NCBI GenBank assembly: GCA_002325605.1
Contig: DCSM01000005.1
Span: forward strand, 9,776-23,053
From: Chloroflexaceae bacterium UBA1466
Lineage (GTDB): Bacteria; Chloroflexota; Chloroflexia; Chloroflexales; Chloroflexaceae
Direction of reading: 5' to 3'
Length of the DNA: 13,278 bases
Under the pieces are notes generated by a model. That model saw nothing but the letters and a program-made list of their open reading frames with translations. It was not told the origin of the DNA and did no database searches. Shown here piece by piece: positions 1-7,669 of this stretch (its first letter is position 1; each line of letters begins with the position of its first letter). The translations under genes were made by a program, and so were the position numbers.

Positions 1-54
1 GGTTTCATCCTAGATCTTTCCAAGCCAAAATTTGTTAAGGAGCTAGAAAACGCT
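1..54. other. Partial upstream region of the dehydrogenase gene
   Basis: These bases hold the AAGGAG ribosome site (37-42). The frame of the dehydrogenase is open to the window edge. The two other plus frames stop at 11-13 (TAG) and 36-38 (TAA), either of which could be the end of an upstream gene. No promoter is evident. Confidence 0.4.
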
Positions 55-999
55 ATGCAAGCCCTTGTCTTTAATGACCAGCTACGGTTAAATAATGCCT
101 ACCAAGAGCCAGAATTGCCTCCAGGTGAGGCGCGGATTCGCCCGCATTTAATGGGCATCTGTAATACGGATTTAGAGATTGTGCGGGGGTTTATGGGGTT
201 CCAAGGGGTTTTGGGCCACGAATTTGTGGGAACCGTTTTGGAATGTGATGACCAAACCTGGGTCGGCCAGCGCGTGGTCGGCGAGATCAATGCGGCTTGT
301 CGTCGTTGCCCAACTTGCTTGCGCGGCGATGAATCCCATTGCCCAAAACGCACAACGCTTGGGATTGACCGCCGCGACGGGGTCATGGCCGAGCAGTTTT
401 TGTTGCCCAAAACTTGTTTACATCGAGTGCCCGAAAGCATCTCTGATGAAGCAGCGGTTTTCGTGGAGCCTTTAGCAGCGGCGCTAGAGATTTTGAACCA
501 AATCCATGTGCGCCCAACTGACCGCATCGCCGTGGTGGGGGATGGCAAATTGGGGGCTTTGCTGGCCCAAGTTTTGCGCTTGCCAGGCTGCGACGTGGTC
601 TTAGTCGGCCATCACCCTGAACGCTGGGATTTTTTGCGAAAACAGGGCATTTATTGTCTTCACTCCAATGACTTGCCACGAGCGACTTGTGATTTGGCCG
701 TAGATTGCACAGGGCAGCCGAGTGGCCTCGAAACTGCCTGGCGACTCGTGCCGCCCCGCGGGCGACTAGTGGTCAAAAGCACTTTTCATGAAGCGGCTAA
801 TTTCAACCTTAACACGGTTGTAATCAATGAAATTCAGCTTATTGGCTCGCGCTGTGGGCCTTTTGCGCCTGCGTTGCGCCTTTTGGAACGGGGCTTAATC
901 GAAACGGCTCCGCTGATTGGGCAACGTTTTCCTTTGCGGGAAGGGATTGCCGCTTTTGCCGCCGCCAAAGGGCAACTCAAAGTCTTGTTGCACCTTTAA
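55..999 (+). CDS. Zinc-dependent medium-chain alcohol dehydrogenase-like protein
   Basis: A 314-residue oxidoreductase of the zinc-dependent MDR family, predicted to oxidise an alcohol or polyol (or reduce the carbonyl) with a nicotinamide cofactor in the cytoplasm. Seen: a catalytic-zinc set C36, H55-E56 (GHE) and E138 (EPLA); a structural-zinc set C82, C85, C88, C96; a Rossmann motif GDGKLG at 162-167. The end of the second Rossmann strand reads GHH (185-187) with no acidic residue, which leans towards NADP(H) over NAD(H); this is inference. It is shorter than the usual 340-350 residues. AAGGAG at 37-42 lies 12 bases before the ATG. The frame stays open upstream to the window edge, but this Met fits the usual MDR N-terminus. 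The TPR gene follows after 21 bases, so they may share a transcript. Family call is firm; substrate unknown. Confidence 0.9.
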   Translation: MQALVFNDQLRLNNAYQEPELPPGEARIRPHLMGICNTDLEIVRGFMGFQGVLGHEFVGTVLECDDQTWVGQRVVGEINAACRRCPTCLRGDESHCPKRTTLGIDRRDGVMAEQFLLPKTCLHRVPESISDEAAVFVEPLAAALEILNQIHVRPTDRIAVVGDGKLGALLAQVLRLPGCDVVLVGHHPERWDFLRKQGIYCLHSNDLPRATCDLAVDCTGQPSGLETAWRLVPPRGRLVVKSTFHEAANFNLNTVVINEIQLIGSRCGPFAPALRLLERGLIETAPLIGQRFPLREGIAAFAAAKGQLKVLLHL

Positions 1000-1020
1000 G
1001 AGAACGGCCAGGAAACTGTC

Positions 1021-4000
1021 ATGGATGATGGACTGCGTGAGCTAAAACAGGATTCTACAGCTTTAGCTGGGCTTGCTTCGGCTCCTGTGCCTAAAGCTAA
1101 AAAACCTAGACCCCAAATAAACCAGCCTCAATTTAGTTTGGCCCTTCGTAAGAGCTACTTATGGGGCCTCTTTTTCATTCTTTTGGGTGGTCTAATAGCG
1201 ACAGCTTTAGTTTTAGGGCCCTTTCAAGAGCCAGTTAAAGCTTTCTTAAACCATTCTCAAACCGAAGATTTTGTGGTGGCGGTTGCACTCTTCGCTGATG
1301 CTGGCGATGGCGAAACAGGCCGAAAGATCGCCCGCCAATTGGCTGTTGAACTCCAGCAGAAAGCTTTATGGCACTTTCGGGTTATTGAACTTCAGAATCT
1401 CCCTGCTGACGAAGATGAGGCCGCCCAAATGGCCACCCAATCGGCGGCAGACGTTCTCCTGTGGGGCAAAGTTACCCCTGGCGGGCTGCTCGATGGCGAA
1501 ACGCTCCAGCCAAACCTCATCTATCAGCCGACGGGCCCTTTTGCTCCGCACCTTTGGGCGGGTTATCCTGGCCGCTTTTGTCTCCCTTCCAACTATGTTT
1601 TAGCTCCAGAACCGATCAATGGGCGAGTCATCCTCCCCGAACTTTTGCTGGCCTTGGCAAACTATAGTGCGGGCGCATCAGATGCTGCTTATGAACGTTT
1701 GAGTCGGCTTTTAGCTGACTATTCAATCCTCAATCCAGCTTTATTTCGCTCTTTACGCGGCAATATCCTTTGGGCCCAAGGCGATTTCAACGCAGCTAGT
1801 GCAGAATATCGTTTAGCCCTTAACTCGCCACTTTCTAATCAACAACGCGCCCAGTTACTCAACAACTTGGGCGCGCTTCAATTTGATACTGACCCTAAAG
1901 CGGCGCGTGAAACCTGGAATGAAGCGACTCGTCTGAGCTTATTAAGCAACAATCTAGGAAACTTGCATTTTAACCTTGGTTTATTGGCCCTTCAGGAACG
2001 GCGCAATAACGATGCGATTGTTGAATTTGAACAAGCGCAGAAGCTTTTTGGGGCTAAAGCGGCTTTATTGTTGGCGCTTGGGCAAGCCTACCGCGAAACG
2101 GGGCAGTTGGCAAAAGCCGAGGCGACTTTCGCGCAGCTTGATGCCCAAATTGCACGGGAAGGGCAAAATGTCCCTGGAGTGCAACAGCCGCTTTTCCAAG
2201 AGATTTATCGGGCCGCAAAATTGGAACAGCAAGGCTTGCTGACGCTGGCCCAGCGGGTGCAAAGCCGTGGCCCGCTAACCTGGGAGTTGGAAGTTGCGCC
2301 CGTTTTGCCCGAACAGGCTTTGAACGACCTTGAAACATTCTTTCGCCGAGCAAGGCTGGCGAATGAAGCCGTGATGGTGGAATGGCAGCAACAAACCAGT
2401 AGCAGTGCCCCAGGAATGCAATTGATCGGCAAGCGCCAGGCGACGCAAGCTGCTGAAGCAATGAAGCGCCAGAAATACAATATGGCGCTAATTATGATTG
2501 AACAGGGGCGAATTGCCTTAAATCGGCCTCAATCGAATGATTTTTGGGGGTTTTTGAGCGGCTTATTTGATCAAAATAGATCAATTCGGCAAGCTCGGCA
2601 TGATCTCAGTGACCTTCTTACGCCTAATATTGATGATCTGTCTTCATTAGTTGCTTTTACGCGCTTGTTGCGAGTGCAAAAACTTAATGATCAAGCGAAC
2701 GAGTGGTATGATCGCTTAATAAAGGTGGCTCCTTCTTTGCCCGAAGGCTATTATGGCAAAGGTTTGTTGGCTTTGGCAAAAGGTGAGCGTGAAATAGCCC
2801 GCCAGTTCTTGCAACAGGCTTTAGCCTACAACAGTTCTTTCTTTCCCGCCCATATTTCGTTGGCATTGCTGGCTGAAGAAGATGGGCGCTGGCTGGAGGC
2901 GGCTGACCATTGGCGCAGCATCGTGCAACAATATCCTCACGCTGCGAATCAGAAAGTAACGCTGCTCAAACTTGCCCAAGCCTTACGTCTTAGCCAGTCT
3001 GCCAATTTTCCTGAAATTCAGAATGTTTTAGCGCAAATCTTAGGAGAAATCCCTTGTCCCACCGATAGCACGACTTTTGCTTATCGCAGCCTTGAAATTC
3101 TCCAACTTGCTCCGCCAATTGATCTTGTAAGACGAGATGCGCTCTTAGAATTAGGTTTTCTCTATCGGGAAACGAATAAAATAGATGCGGCAATGCAAGC
3201 CTTTCGGGATGCTCGCTGTGTTGATCAACGTTTTTCGCAAGCTTCCTTTGAATTGGGGCGAACTTTAGCCCTTAAAGGGAATGATTCAGCAGCGAAAGCA
3301 GAATTTATTGAAGCGATAAGCGATGATAAGAAAAATATGGCTGCAAAATGGGAATTAGCGACGGCCCATCATCGTTTGGGGCAAACTTATCTCGCGCAAC
3401 GCCAATTTGACCAAGCCGAAAAAGAGGAGCAGCAAGCCTTAGTTTTGACGCAAGAGGCGCAAAATGCTGAAGCCCAGCCGATTCGAGCGGCGGCTCTGGT
3501 GGGGCTAGGCGATCTGGCTTTCTATCGCGGTAAACTGGCGCAAGCCGAGGATTTTTATCATCAAGCCTTAGCCCACAATCCTGTTCTGATTCGGGCTTCG
3601 GTAGGCTTGGGGCAAGTGGCGGCCACGCAAGGTGATTGGCCAATGGCGCTGCGCCACTTTGAGACGGCGGTGAGCTATCCTGGGGGAACGCAAGACTCGC
3701 TTGCCCTTTTCTGGTTAGCCGAAGGTTTGTTACGTCAAAGCGACCAAAAGAGCCTAAAAAAAGCAGAAGAAACCTATCATCAGGTTTTATCGTTGAAATC
3801 CGTTTTTCCTGAAGCGTTACTGGGACTTGCTCAGACTCAGATAGCACTTGGGAAGCAAGACCTTGCTCTCTCAATTTTGGATGAAGCTCTGCGCCAGCGC
3901 CCTAGTTACCCCGAAGCTTTGCTTTGCAAAGGCAAACTTCTCCAAAACCTGGGCCGAAATGAGGAAGCCTTGAAAAGCTATGATCAGGCAATCAATGCTG

Positions 4001-4266
4001 ATTCTAAAGTTGCTGAAATCTATCAAAAGCGTGGCATTTTGATTTTTGAACGCGGCGATACGGCGGCGGCTTTGCCCGATTTTGAACAAGCCTTAACTTT
4101 GCGCGAGGGAAATTATCCCGAAGCTCAACTTTATTTAGGTTTGGTGCAAGAAAAACTGGGGAAAACAAAAGAGGCTAAAGCGATGTTACGAAAAGTGATT
4201 GAAGTAACGCGAGATAACCAATTAGTAAGCAAGGCACAGGCTGAATTGGAACGCATTGAGAAATAA
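1021..4266 (+). CDS. Membrane-anchored large TPR-repeat protein
   Basis: A 1081-residue protein likely to act as a protein-binding scaffold. Seen: a Lys/Pro-rich N-terminal tail (1-45), one hydrophobic helix at about 46-67, then an alpha/beta region at 82-200 (VVAVALF..., VIEL, ADVLLWGKV) that resembles the small TolB/FlgO-like N-terminal domains found ahead of TPR arrays in bacterial proteins. From about 240 to the C-terminus it is helical with many TPR-like units, for example near 243-276, 312-345, 347-380, 574-607, 608-641, 706-739, 740-773, 823-856, 857-890, 930-963, 964-997, 998-1031 and 1036-1069. The segment 385-560 is helical with weak repeat character. Basic residues before the helix suggest a cytoplasmic tail with the repeats outside, but the topology is not certain. 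AGGAAA at 1010-1015 precedes the ATG. It sits between a dehydrogenase and a PH-domain membrane protein. No catalytic motif seen; the partner is unknown. Confidence 0.88.
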   Translation: MDDGLRELKQDSTALAGLASAPVPKAKKPRPQINQPQFSLALRKSYLWGLFFILLGGLIATALVLGPFQEPVKAFLNHSQTEDFVVAVALFADAGDGETGRKIARQLAVELQQKALWHFRVIELQNLPADEDEAAQMATQSAADVLLWGKVTPGGLLDGETLQPNLIYQPTGPFAPHLWAGYPGRFCLPSNYVLAPEPINGRVILPELLLALANYSAGASDAAYERLSRLLADYSILNPALFRSLRGNILWAQGDFNAASAEYRLALNSPLSNQQRAQLLNNLGALQFDTDPKAARETWNEATRLSLLSNNLGNLHFNLGLLALQERRNNDAIVEFEQAQKLFGAKAALLLALGQAYRETGQLAKAEATFAQLDAQIAREGQNVPGVQQPLFQEIYRAAKLEQQGLLTLAQRVQSRGPLTWELEVAPVLPEQALNDLETFFRRARLANEAVMVEWQQQTSSSAPGMQLIGKRQATQAAEAMKRQKYNMALIMIEQGRIALNRPQSNDFWGFLSGLFDQNRSIRQARHDLSDLLTPNIDDLSSLVAFTRLLRVQKLNDQANEWYDRLIKVAPSLPEGYYGKGLLALAKGEREIARQFLQQALAYNSSFFPAHISLALLAEEDGRWLEAADHWRSIVQQYPHAANQKVTLLKLAQALRLSQSANFPEIQNVLAQILGEIPCPTDSTTFAYRSLEILQLAPPIDLVRRDALLELGFLYRETNKIDAAMQAFRDARCVDQRFSQASFELGRTLALKGNDSAAKAEFIEAISDDKKNMAAKWELATAHHRLGQTYLAQRQFDQAEKEEQQALVLTQEAQNAEAQPIRAAALVGLGDLAFYRGKLAQAEDFYHQALAHNPVLIRASVGLGQVAATQGDWPMALRHFETAVSYPGGTQDSLALFWLAEGLLRQSDQKSLKKAEETYHQVLSLKSVFPEALLGLAQTQIALGKQDLALSILDEALRQRPSYPEALLCKGKLLQNLGRNEEALKSYDQAINADSKVAEIYQKRGILIFERGDTAAALPDFEQALTLREGNYPEAQLYLGLVQEKLGKTKEAKAMLRKVIEVTRDNQLVSKAQAELERIEK

Positions 4267-4311
4267 AAGCTGTTATCTGAGCTTGCTGAAGGTTTTACGT
4301 TAGAGATTGAA

Positions 4312-4842
4312 ATGAGAAATTCAATGTCTTTTAGAGTTGCACCTCTTGATAGTTATGCCGAACGAATCACGACAGGCGTGGCCTACCTGGGCGGGCTATT
4401 GCTTTTGCCGCTCCTTTTTTCCTATCTCAGCAATTTGCACTGGGCAGGTTTGCTAATTCCTAGTTCATTTGCGGGCTTGTTAGCGCTTTTTTTGCTCTTA
4501 GCCTACGCTTCGCAGCCCACAAGTTATCAGCTAGAGGAAAAGCATTTGGTCGTCAAGCGGCGGTGGTTGTGGGCGGTACGTGTGCCCTTCGCCCAGATCA
4601 CGGGAGTCGCGCTGGCTCCAGCACTGGCCGATTTGCGGCAATTGCGGTTGGCCTTTAATCCAGGAATTTTTGGTTATCAAGGGCCTTTTCAGCTTGCGCC
4701 TTATGGAAAAGCCTTTTTTCTGGCGACCAACCGCGAATGTTTTGTTTCTGTGGCCCGCAAAACTGCTTTACCCTTGATTCTTAGCCCCATCCAGCCCCGT
4801 CTTTTCGTCGAAAAACTGAATGAGCAGCGAAAACAAATTTAG
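4312..4842 (+). CDS. Two-helix membrane protein with bacterial PH-like domain
   Basis: A 176-residue protein with two hydrophobic helices (about 22-41 and 44-66) and a C-terminal domain (about 70-170) that reads like the bacterial PH domain family (Pfam bPH_5 type). Seen: SYQLEEKHLVVKRR at the start of the domain, a GIFGYQGPF turn at 118-126, an ATNRECFVSV strand at 138-147 and a final ILSPIQPRLFVEKL at 156-169, which matches the usual 'ISP.dp..Fve.L' ending. Such proteins are mostly uncharacterised; membrane-associated binding is inference. It starts 45 bases after the TPR gene in the same frame. The ribosome site is weak (GAGATTGAA), and a second ATG at 4324 is an equally plausible start. 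It converges with the citrate synthase gene only 7 bases away. Confidence 0.75.
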   Translation: MRNSMSFRVAPLDSYAERITTGVAYLGGLLLLPLLFSYLSNLHWAGLLIPSSFAGLLALFLLLAYASQPTSYQLEEKHLVVKRRWLWAVRVPFAQITGVALAPALADLRQLRLAFNPGIFGYQGPFQLAPYGKAFFLATNRECFVSVARKTALPLILSPIQPRLFVEKLNEQRKQI

Positions 4843-4849
4843 AATCTAG

Positions 4850-5998
4850 CTAAATGCGCTCCGCTAAAGGGACAAAAGGTCGTTTTTCCTCGCCCACATA
4901 AGTCGCTTCGGGGCGCACAAGGCGCTTATTAGCCAATTGTTCATGAATATGAGCAATCCAGCCAGGCATCCGAGCGCAGGCAAACGCCGCCGTAAAGCAA
5001 TCCACGGGCAAACCAAGTTGGTAAAGCAACGGCGCACTGTAGAATTCAACATTGGGATAAATCCCCCGCGTTTGAAAGAAAGGATGCTCTTGCACAGCTT
5101 TTGCAACGGCATCCGCAAGGGCATGGCTCGTGCTATCTGTGCCAGGTCGTGCCGCCAACATCCCCGATAAGCGGCGCATGTGCCGCAGACGCGGGTCTTC
5201 AACCTCAAAAACCCGATGCCCAACGCCCATCAAGCGCTCTTTGCGTTCAACCATCGCCGCAATCTGCGCTGCGGCGTTTTCGGGCTTTGCAATCGCCAAA
5301 AAGGTTCGCATCGCGTGTTCATTAGCACCACCGTGCGCCAGACCTTTAAGCGTTGCGATAGCCGCCGTGATTGCACTAAAGAGGTCATTTTGGGTGCTAG
5401 TAACGACACAAGCCACAAAAGTAGAGATATTCAAGCCATTTTCAGCTAAAACCACCATATAAGTATCAAGAACTTGCGTCGCAATCTCATCGGGGGGCGA
5501 GCCGTGAAGCGTCAACAGAAAATTGGCAGCCTGACTGAGCATAGGCTCAGGTTCAATGGGTTTTTGCCCGTTTCGCAGGCGAATCCAAGTTGTGAGCAGC
5601 GTCGGCAATTTGGCCGTCAGGCGCAAACCTTCGGTCAAAAGCGTCTCGCTCCGCATAAGCCCCGCAGCTTCAGAAGAACGAAGTTGCCCTAAAGCAGAAA
5701 CAAGCGTGCGTAACGCATCCATGCCGTGGCCCGTAAGCGGGACGGTGCGTAGAATTGCCAATTCAGCAGGAGTTAAAGCTCTTTCTGCTGCTAATTGCTG
5801 CTTTAGATCGGCTAATTGCGCTTCTGTTGGCAATTTGTTATGCCAAAGAAGATAAGTGACCTCTTCCCAAGTTGCATGTAAAGCCAGTTCGTGAAGATCG
5901 TAGCCACAATAGCTCAAACGCCCGCCAGGGCCATCCACTGCGCTCAGGCGCGAATTGCCTAAAAGATTGCCATCAATCTCTAATCCTAAACTCGCCAA
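4850..5998 (-). CDS. Citrate synthase family protein, substituted active site
   Basis: A 382-residue protein of the bacterial short-type citrate synthase/2-methylcitrate synthase family, expected to condense oxaloacetate with an acyl-CoA. Seen: DGPGGRLSYCGYDLHEL near the N-terminus, the catalytic-His motif AHGGANEH (H222), GVGHRV (H261), EDPR (R270), FACARMPGW (R343) and RPEATYVG (R362). Two key positions differ from the textbook enzyme: the catalytic Asp of PNVDFYS is Glu318 (PNVEFYS), and the oxaloacetate-binding His of the 'E/D-H-x-x-N-x-S-T-F' motif is Asn187 (AENGLNISTF). From memory, B. subtilis CitA also has Glu at the first position, so only the Asn looks truly odd. The start is TTG with a strong AGAGAGGA site 7 bases upstream (6006-6013). 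It lies 18 bases after the oxidoreductase gene, so the two probably form an operon. Family firm; true substrate uncertain. Confidence 0.9.
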   Translation of the reverse strand: MASLGLEIDGNLLGNSRLSAVDGPGGRLSYCGYDLHELALHATWEEVTYLLWHNKLPTEAQLADLKQQLAAERALTPAELAILRTVPLTGHGMDALRTLVSALGQLRSSEAAGLMRSETLLTEGLRLTAKLPTLLTTWIRLRNGQKPIEPEPMLSQAANFLLTLHGSPPDEIATQVLDTYMVVLAENGLNISTFVACVVTSTQNDLFSAITAAIATLKGLAHGGANEHAMRTFLAIAKPENAAAQIAAMVERKERLMGVGHRVFEVEDPRLRHMRRLSGMLAARPGTDSTSHALADAVAKAVQEHPFFQTRGIYPNVEFYSAPLLYQLGLPVDCFTAAFACARMPGWIAHIHEQLANKRLVRPEATYVGEEKRPFVPLAERI

Positions 5999-6005
5999 AG
6001 CTAAA

Positions 6006-6013
6006 TCCTCTCT
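6006..6013 (-). promoter_or_regulatory. Ribosome binding site deciding a TTG start (citrate synthase)
   Basis: On the minus strand AGAGAGGA is followed by 7 bases and then TTG at 5998-5996. The encoded N-terminus (MASLGLEIDG) matches the usual citrate synthase start, so TTG is the best start choice. Confidence 0.75.
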
Positions 6014-6016
6014 GTT

Positions 6017-7345
6017 TTAGAGTTTTTTCAATGCGTCTTGGACAGCAAAAAGATACATATTATCAGATGGTCGCGCTGCTAAAAGGGGATGCGTCGCATA
6101 CTGGAAATCTTGCAATTGTTCCAAAGTTACTCCCATTTGGATCGCAAGCGAAATAAAATCTACGTTATGAACGGCTCCGTGATCTTGGCGCAGAATACTT
6201 CCCCCAATGATGCGTTTAGTCTGCTTTTCAAAGAGAAGTTTGGTCTTGATTGGCGCAACACCATCCATCATTGGATACTTATTGGGCACTTCAGAATAGC
6301 CCGTAATAAATTCCAAACCTTCCACAAAGGCCGCTTTTTCGGTCAAACCTGCTGAACCGAAACTCAGATCAAAAGTCTCATTTACGCTGGCATTGATTAT
6401 ACCAGGGAAACGCTTCTTTTTGCCCAGGAGATTAGCCCCTACGACACGAGCCATAAAGACTGCGTTAGTTCCCAATTCGCCTCGAATCGGTTTCTTTGTG
6501 ATAAAAGACTTTTTCTCCGCGCAATCACCTGCGGCGTAGATGTTTTCAATGTTTGTCCGCATGAAATCATCGGTAATAAAACCAAATTTAGAAGCATTGA
6601 TCCCCGCTGTCGCCAGGTCGGTGTTTGGTGCAACGCCGATAGAAAGAACCACAAAATCTGTAGGAATTTCGCTGCCATCCTCCAGCTTAACCCCGCAAAC
6701 CTTCGCATCCTGCGCGAGAAATTCGGTAACTTTAGCATTGGTGAGGATCTCTATGCCATTTTTGCTAAGATTTTCCTCGATTTCAAGGGCCATAGACTCT
6801 TCCATTGTGGCCAAAAGGATATGGGGCATGGCCTCAACTAGCGTGACCGCTAGACCCAAACCTTTCAAAACCACTGCTACCTCAACCCCAATATGCCCTC
6901 CACCGACGACTACAACCTTTTTATAGCGTTGAGCGAAGTCGCGCAGGGTAAGCAGATCGTCTTTTGAGCGCACAGTTACGATATTTTGGGCCTCAATCCC
7001 TGGAATCGGTGGGATAATTGGTTTTGAACCAGTGGCCAAAACGAGATAATCATAGGCAAAATCCCCAGAGTGGCTCGTGCTAAGGCGGCCCTTCTGAGGA
7101 TCAACTTTCTCAACACGGTCTATAATGAGTTCTGTCCCGTTGTCTGTTATCAAAGTATTAGGGATAATGTATTTTTCAGGTGGTTTTTTGGGGCTAATAC
7201 CATAAGGAATAGCACAGCGGTTGGCATTTAGCTCTTCATCCTTGATCACCGTCACCGTAAGCCCTTTGCCAGCGGCGTGTAAGGCATAGGCAATGATTCT
7301 CCCCGCTGGTCCGCCGCCAACAATCACAATATTTCGCTGTTTCAC
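6017..7345 (-). CDS. FAD-dependent NAD(P)-disulfide-type oxidoreductase, single redox Cys
   Basis: A 442-residue flavoprotein of the group that includes NADH oxidase, CoA-disulfide reductase and NAD(P)H polysulfide reductase. Seen: FAD motif GGGPAG at 10-15; a single active-site-type cysteine C44 in NRCAIPYG; the ATGSKP strand at 105-109; an NAD-binding motif GGGHIG at 148-153 with acidic E171 after the next strand, favouring NADH; the second FAD motif IYAAGDCAE at 269-277; and a C-terminal dimerisation domain with QYATHPLLAARPSDN. There is no CxxxxC pair as in lipoamide or glutathione reductases and no rhodanese extension. The start is GTG with an AG-rich but weak ribosome site; the next residues run straight into the FAD motif, so the start is sound. 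The citrate synthase gene follows after 18 bases. Whether the physiological acceptor is O2, CoA disulfide or polysulfide cannot be read from sequence. Confidence 0.9.
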   Translation of the reverse strand: MKQRNIVIVGGGPAGRIIAYALHAAGKGLTVTVIKDEELNANRCAIPYGISPKKPPEKYIIPNTLITDNGTELIIDRVEKVDPQKGRLSTSHSGDFAYDYLVLATGSKPIIPPIPGIEAQNIVTVRSKDDLLTLRDFAQRYKKVVVVGGGHIGVEVAVVLKGLGLAVTLVEAMPHILLATMEESMALEIEENLSKNGIEILTNAKVTEFLAQDAKVCGVKLEDGSEIPTDFVVLSIGVAPNTDLATAGINASKFGFITDDFMRTNIENIYAAGDCAEKKSFITKKPIRGELGTNAVFMARVVGANLLGKKKRFPGIINASVNETFDLSFGSAGLTEKAAFVEGLEFITGYSEVPNKYPMMDGVAPIKTKLLFEKQTKRIIGGSILRQDHGAVHNVDFISLAIQMGVTLEQLQDFQYATHPLLAARPSDNMYLFAVQDALKKL

Positions 7346-7391
7346 GTGAGCTTCTTTCTAAGAAGAGAGATTAAAGATTCCAAACCAAAAT

Positions 7392-7430
7392 AGCTGTCAT
7401 CATCTTTTGAGGACAGCTTTTGGCAAAAGC
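7392..7430. repeat. Overlapping inverted repeats before the oxidoreductase gene
   Basis: AGCTGTC (7392-7398) and GACAGCT (7412-7418) form a 7-bp inverted repeat with a 13-base spacer, so the half-site centres are 20 bases (about two helical turns) apart. Overlapping it, GCTTTTG (7416-7422), a central G, and CAAAAGC (7424-7430) form a near-perfect 15-base palindrome. The pair lies upstream of the oxidoreductase and downstream of the small one-helix gene. It could be an operator for the oxidoreductase operon or a weak terminator for the rsfS transcript. The second palindrome has too small a centre to be a good hairpin, which favours protein binding. Confidence 0.4.
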
Positions 7431-7464
7431 ATCCAAAGCTTGCTACACTTTTGGTCTAGTTCTG

Positions 7465-7662
7465 TTATTGCATCAATAATTCAAAACTTGGTTGCTCTTC
7501 ATGGCCTGATAAGCGCCGCACGCCGCGCCAATAGGTGATGCGAGCCATTTCGCCGAGCCAAAAAGTGAGCAAGGAGCCGAGAATCAGCCCAAAAGCACTC
7601 CCCAGCGCTGCGCCCAGCGCAAAAAGGAGCAAACTCCTTTGGCGAGAGGTAGCATTCTTCAT
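7465..7662 (-). CDS. Small one-helix membrane protein downstream of rsfS
   Basis: A 65-residue protein of unknown function. Seen: a short basic N-terminus (MKNATSRQR), one long hydrophobic Gly/Ala-rich helix at about 11-37 (glycines at 17, 21, 25 and 29, a spacing suited to helix packing), and a polar C-terminal tail rich in charged residues. I chose the ATG at 7662 because it lies 7 bases after the rsfS stop and has a GAGG ribosome site. The reading frame is open further upstream to an ATG at 7740, but that start would overlap rsfS by about 70 bases. Translational coupling to rsfS is likely. No recognised domain; it could be a membrane stress or assembly factor, but nothing in the sequence shows this. 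Confidence 0.65.
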   Translation of the reverse strand: MKNATSRQRSLLLFALGAALGSAFGLILGSLLTFWLGEMARITYWRGVRRLSGHEEQPSFELLMQ

Positions 7663-7669
7663 AAAGGCC

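Noticed and set aside
3305..3874. 189-codon open frame on the minus strand inside the TPR gene
   Set aside because: It lies wholly inside a clear TPR-coding frame, has no domain likeness and no ribosome site, and its composition looks like a shadow of the real gene.
6540..6926. 128-codon plus-strand frame inside the oxidoreductase gene
   Set aside because: The opposite strand encodes continuous, motif-bearing flavoprotein sequence; this frame is Ser/Thr/Pro-rich with no recognisable domain.
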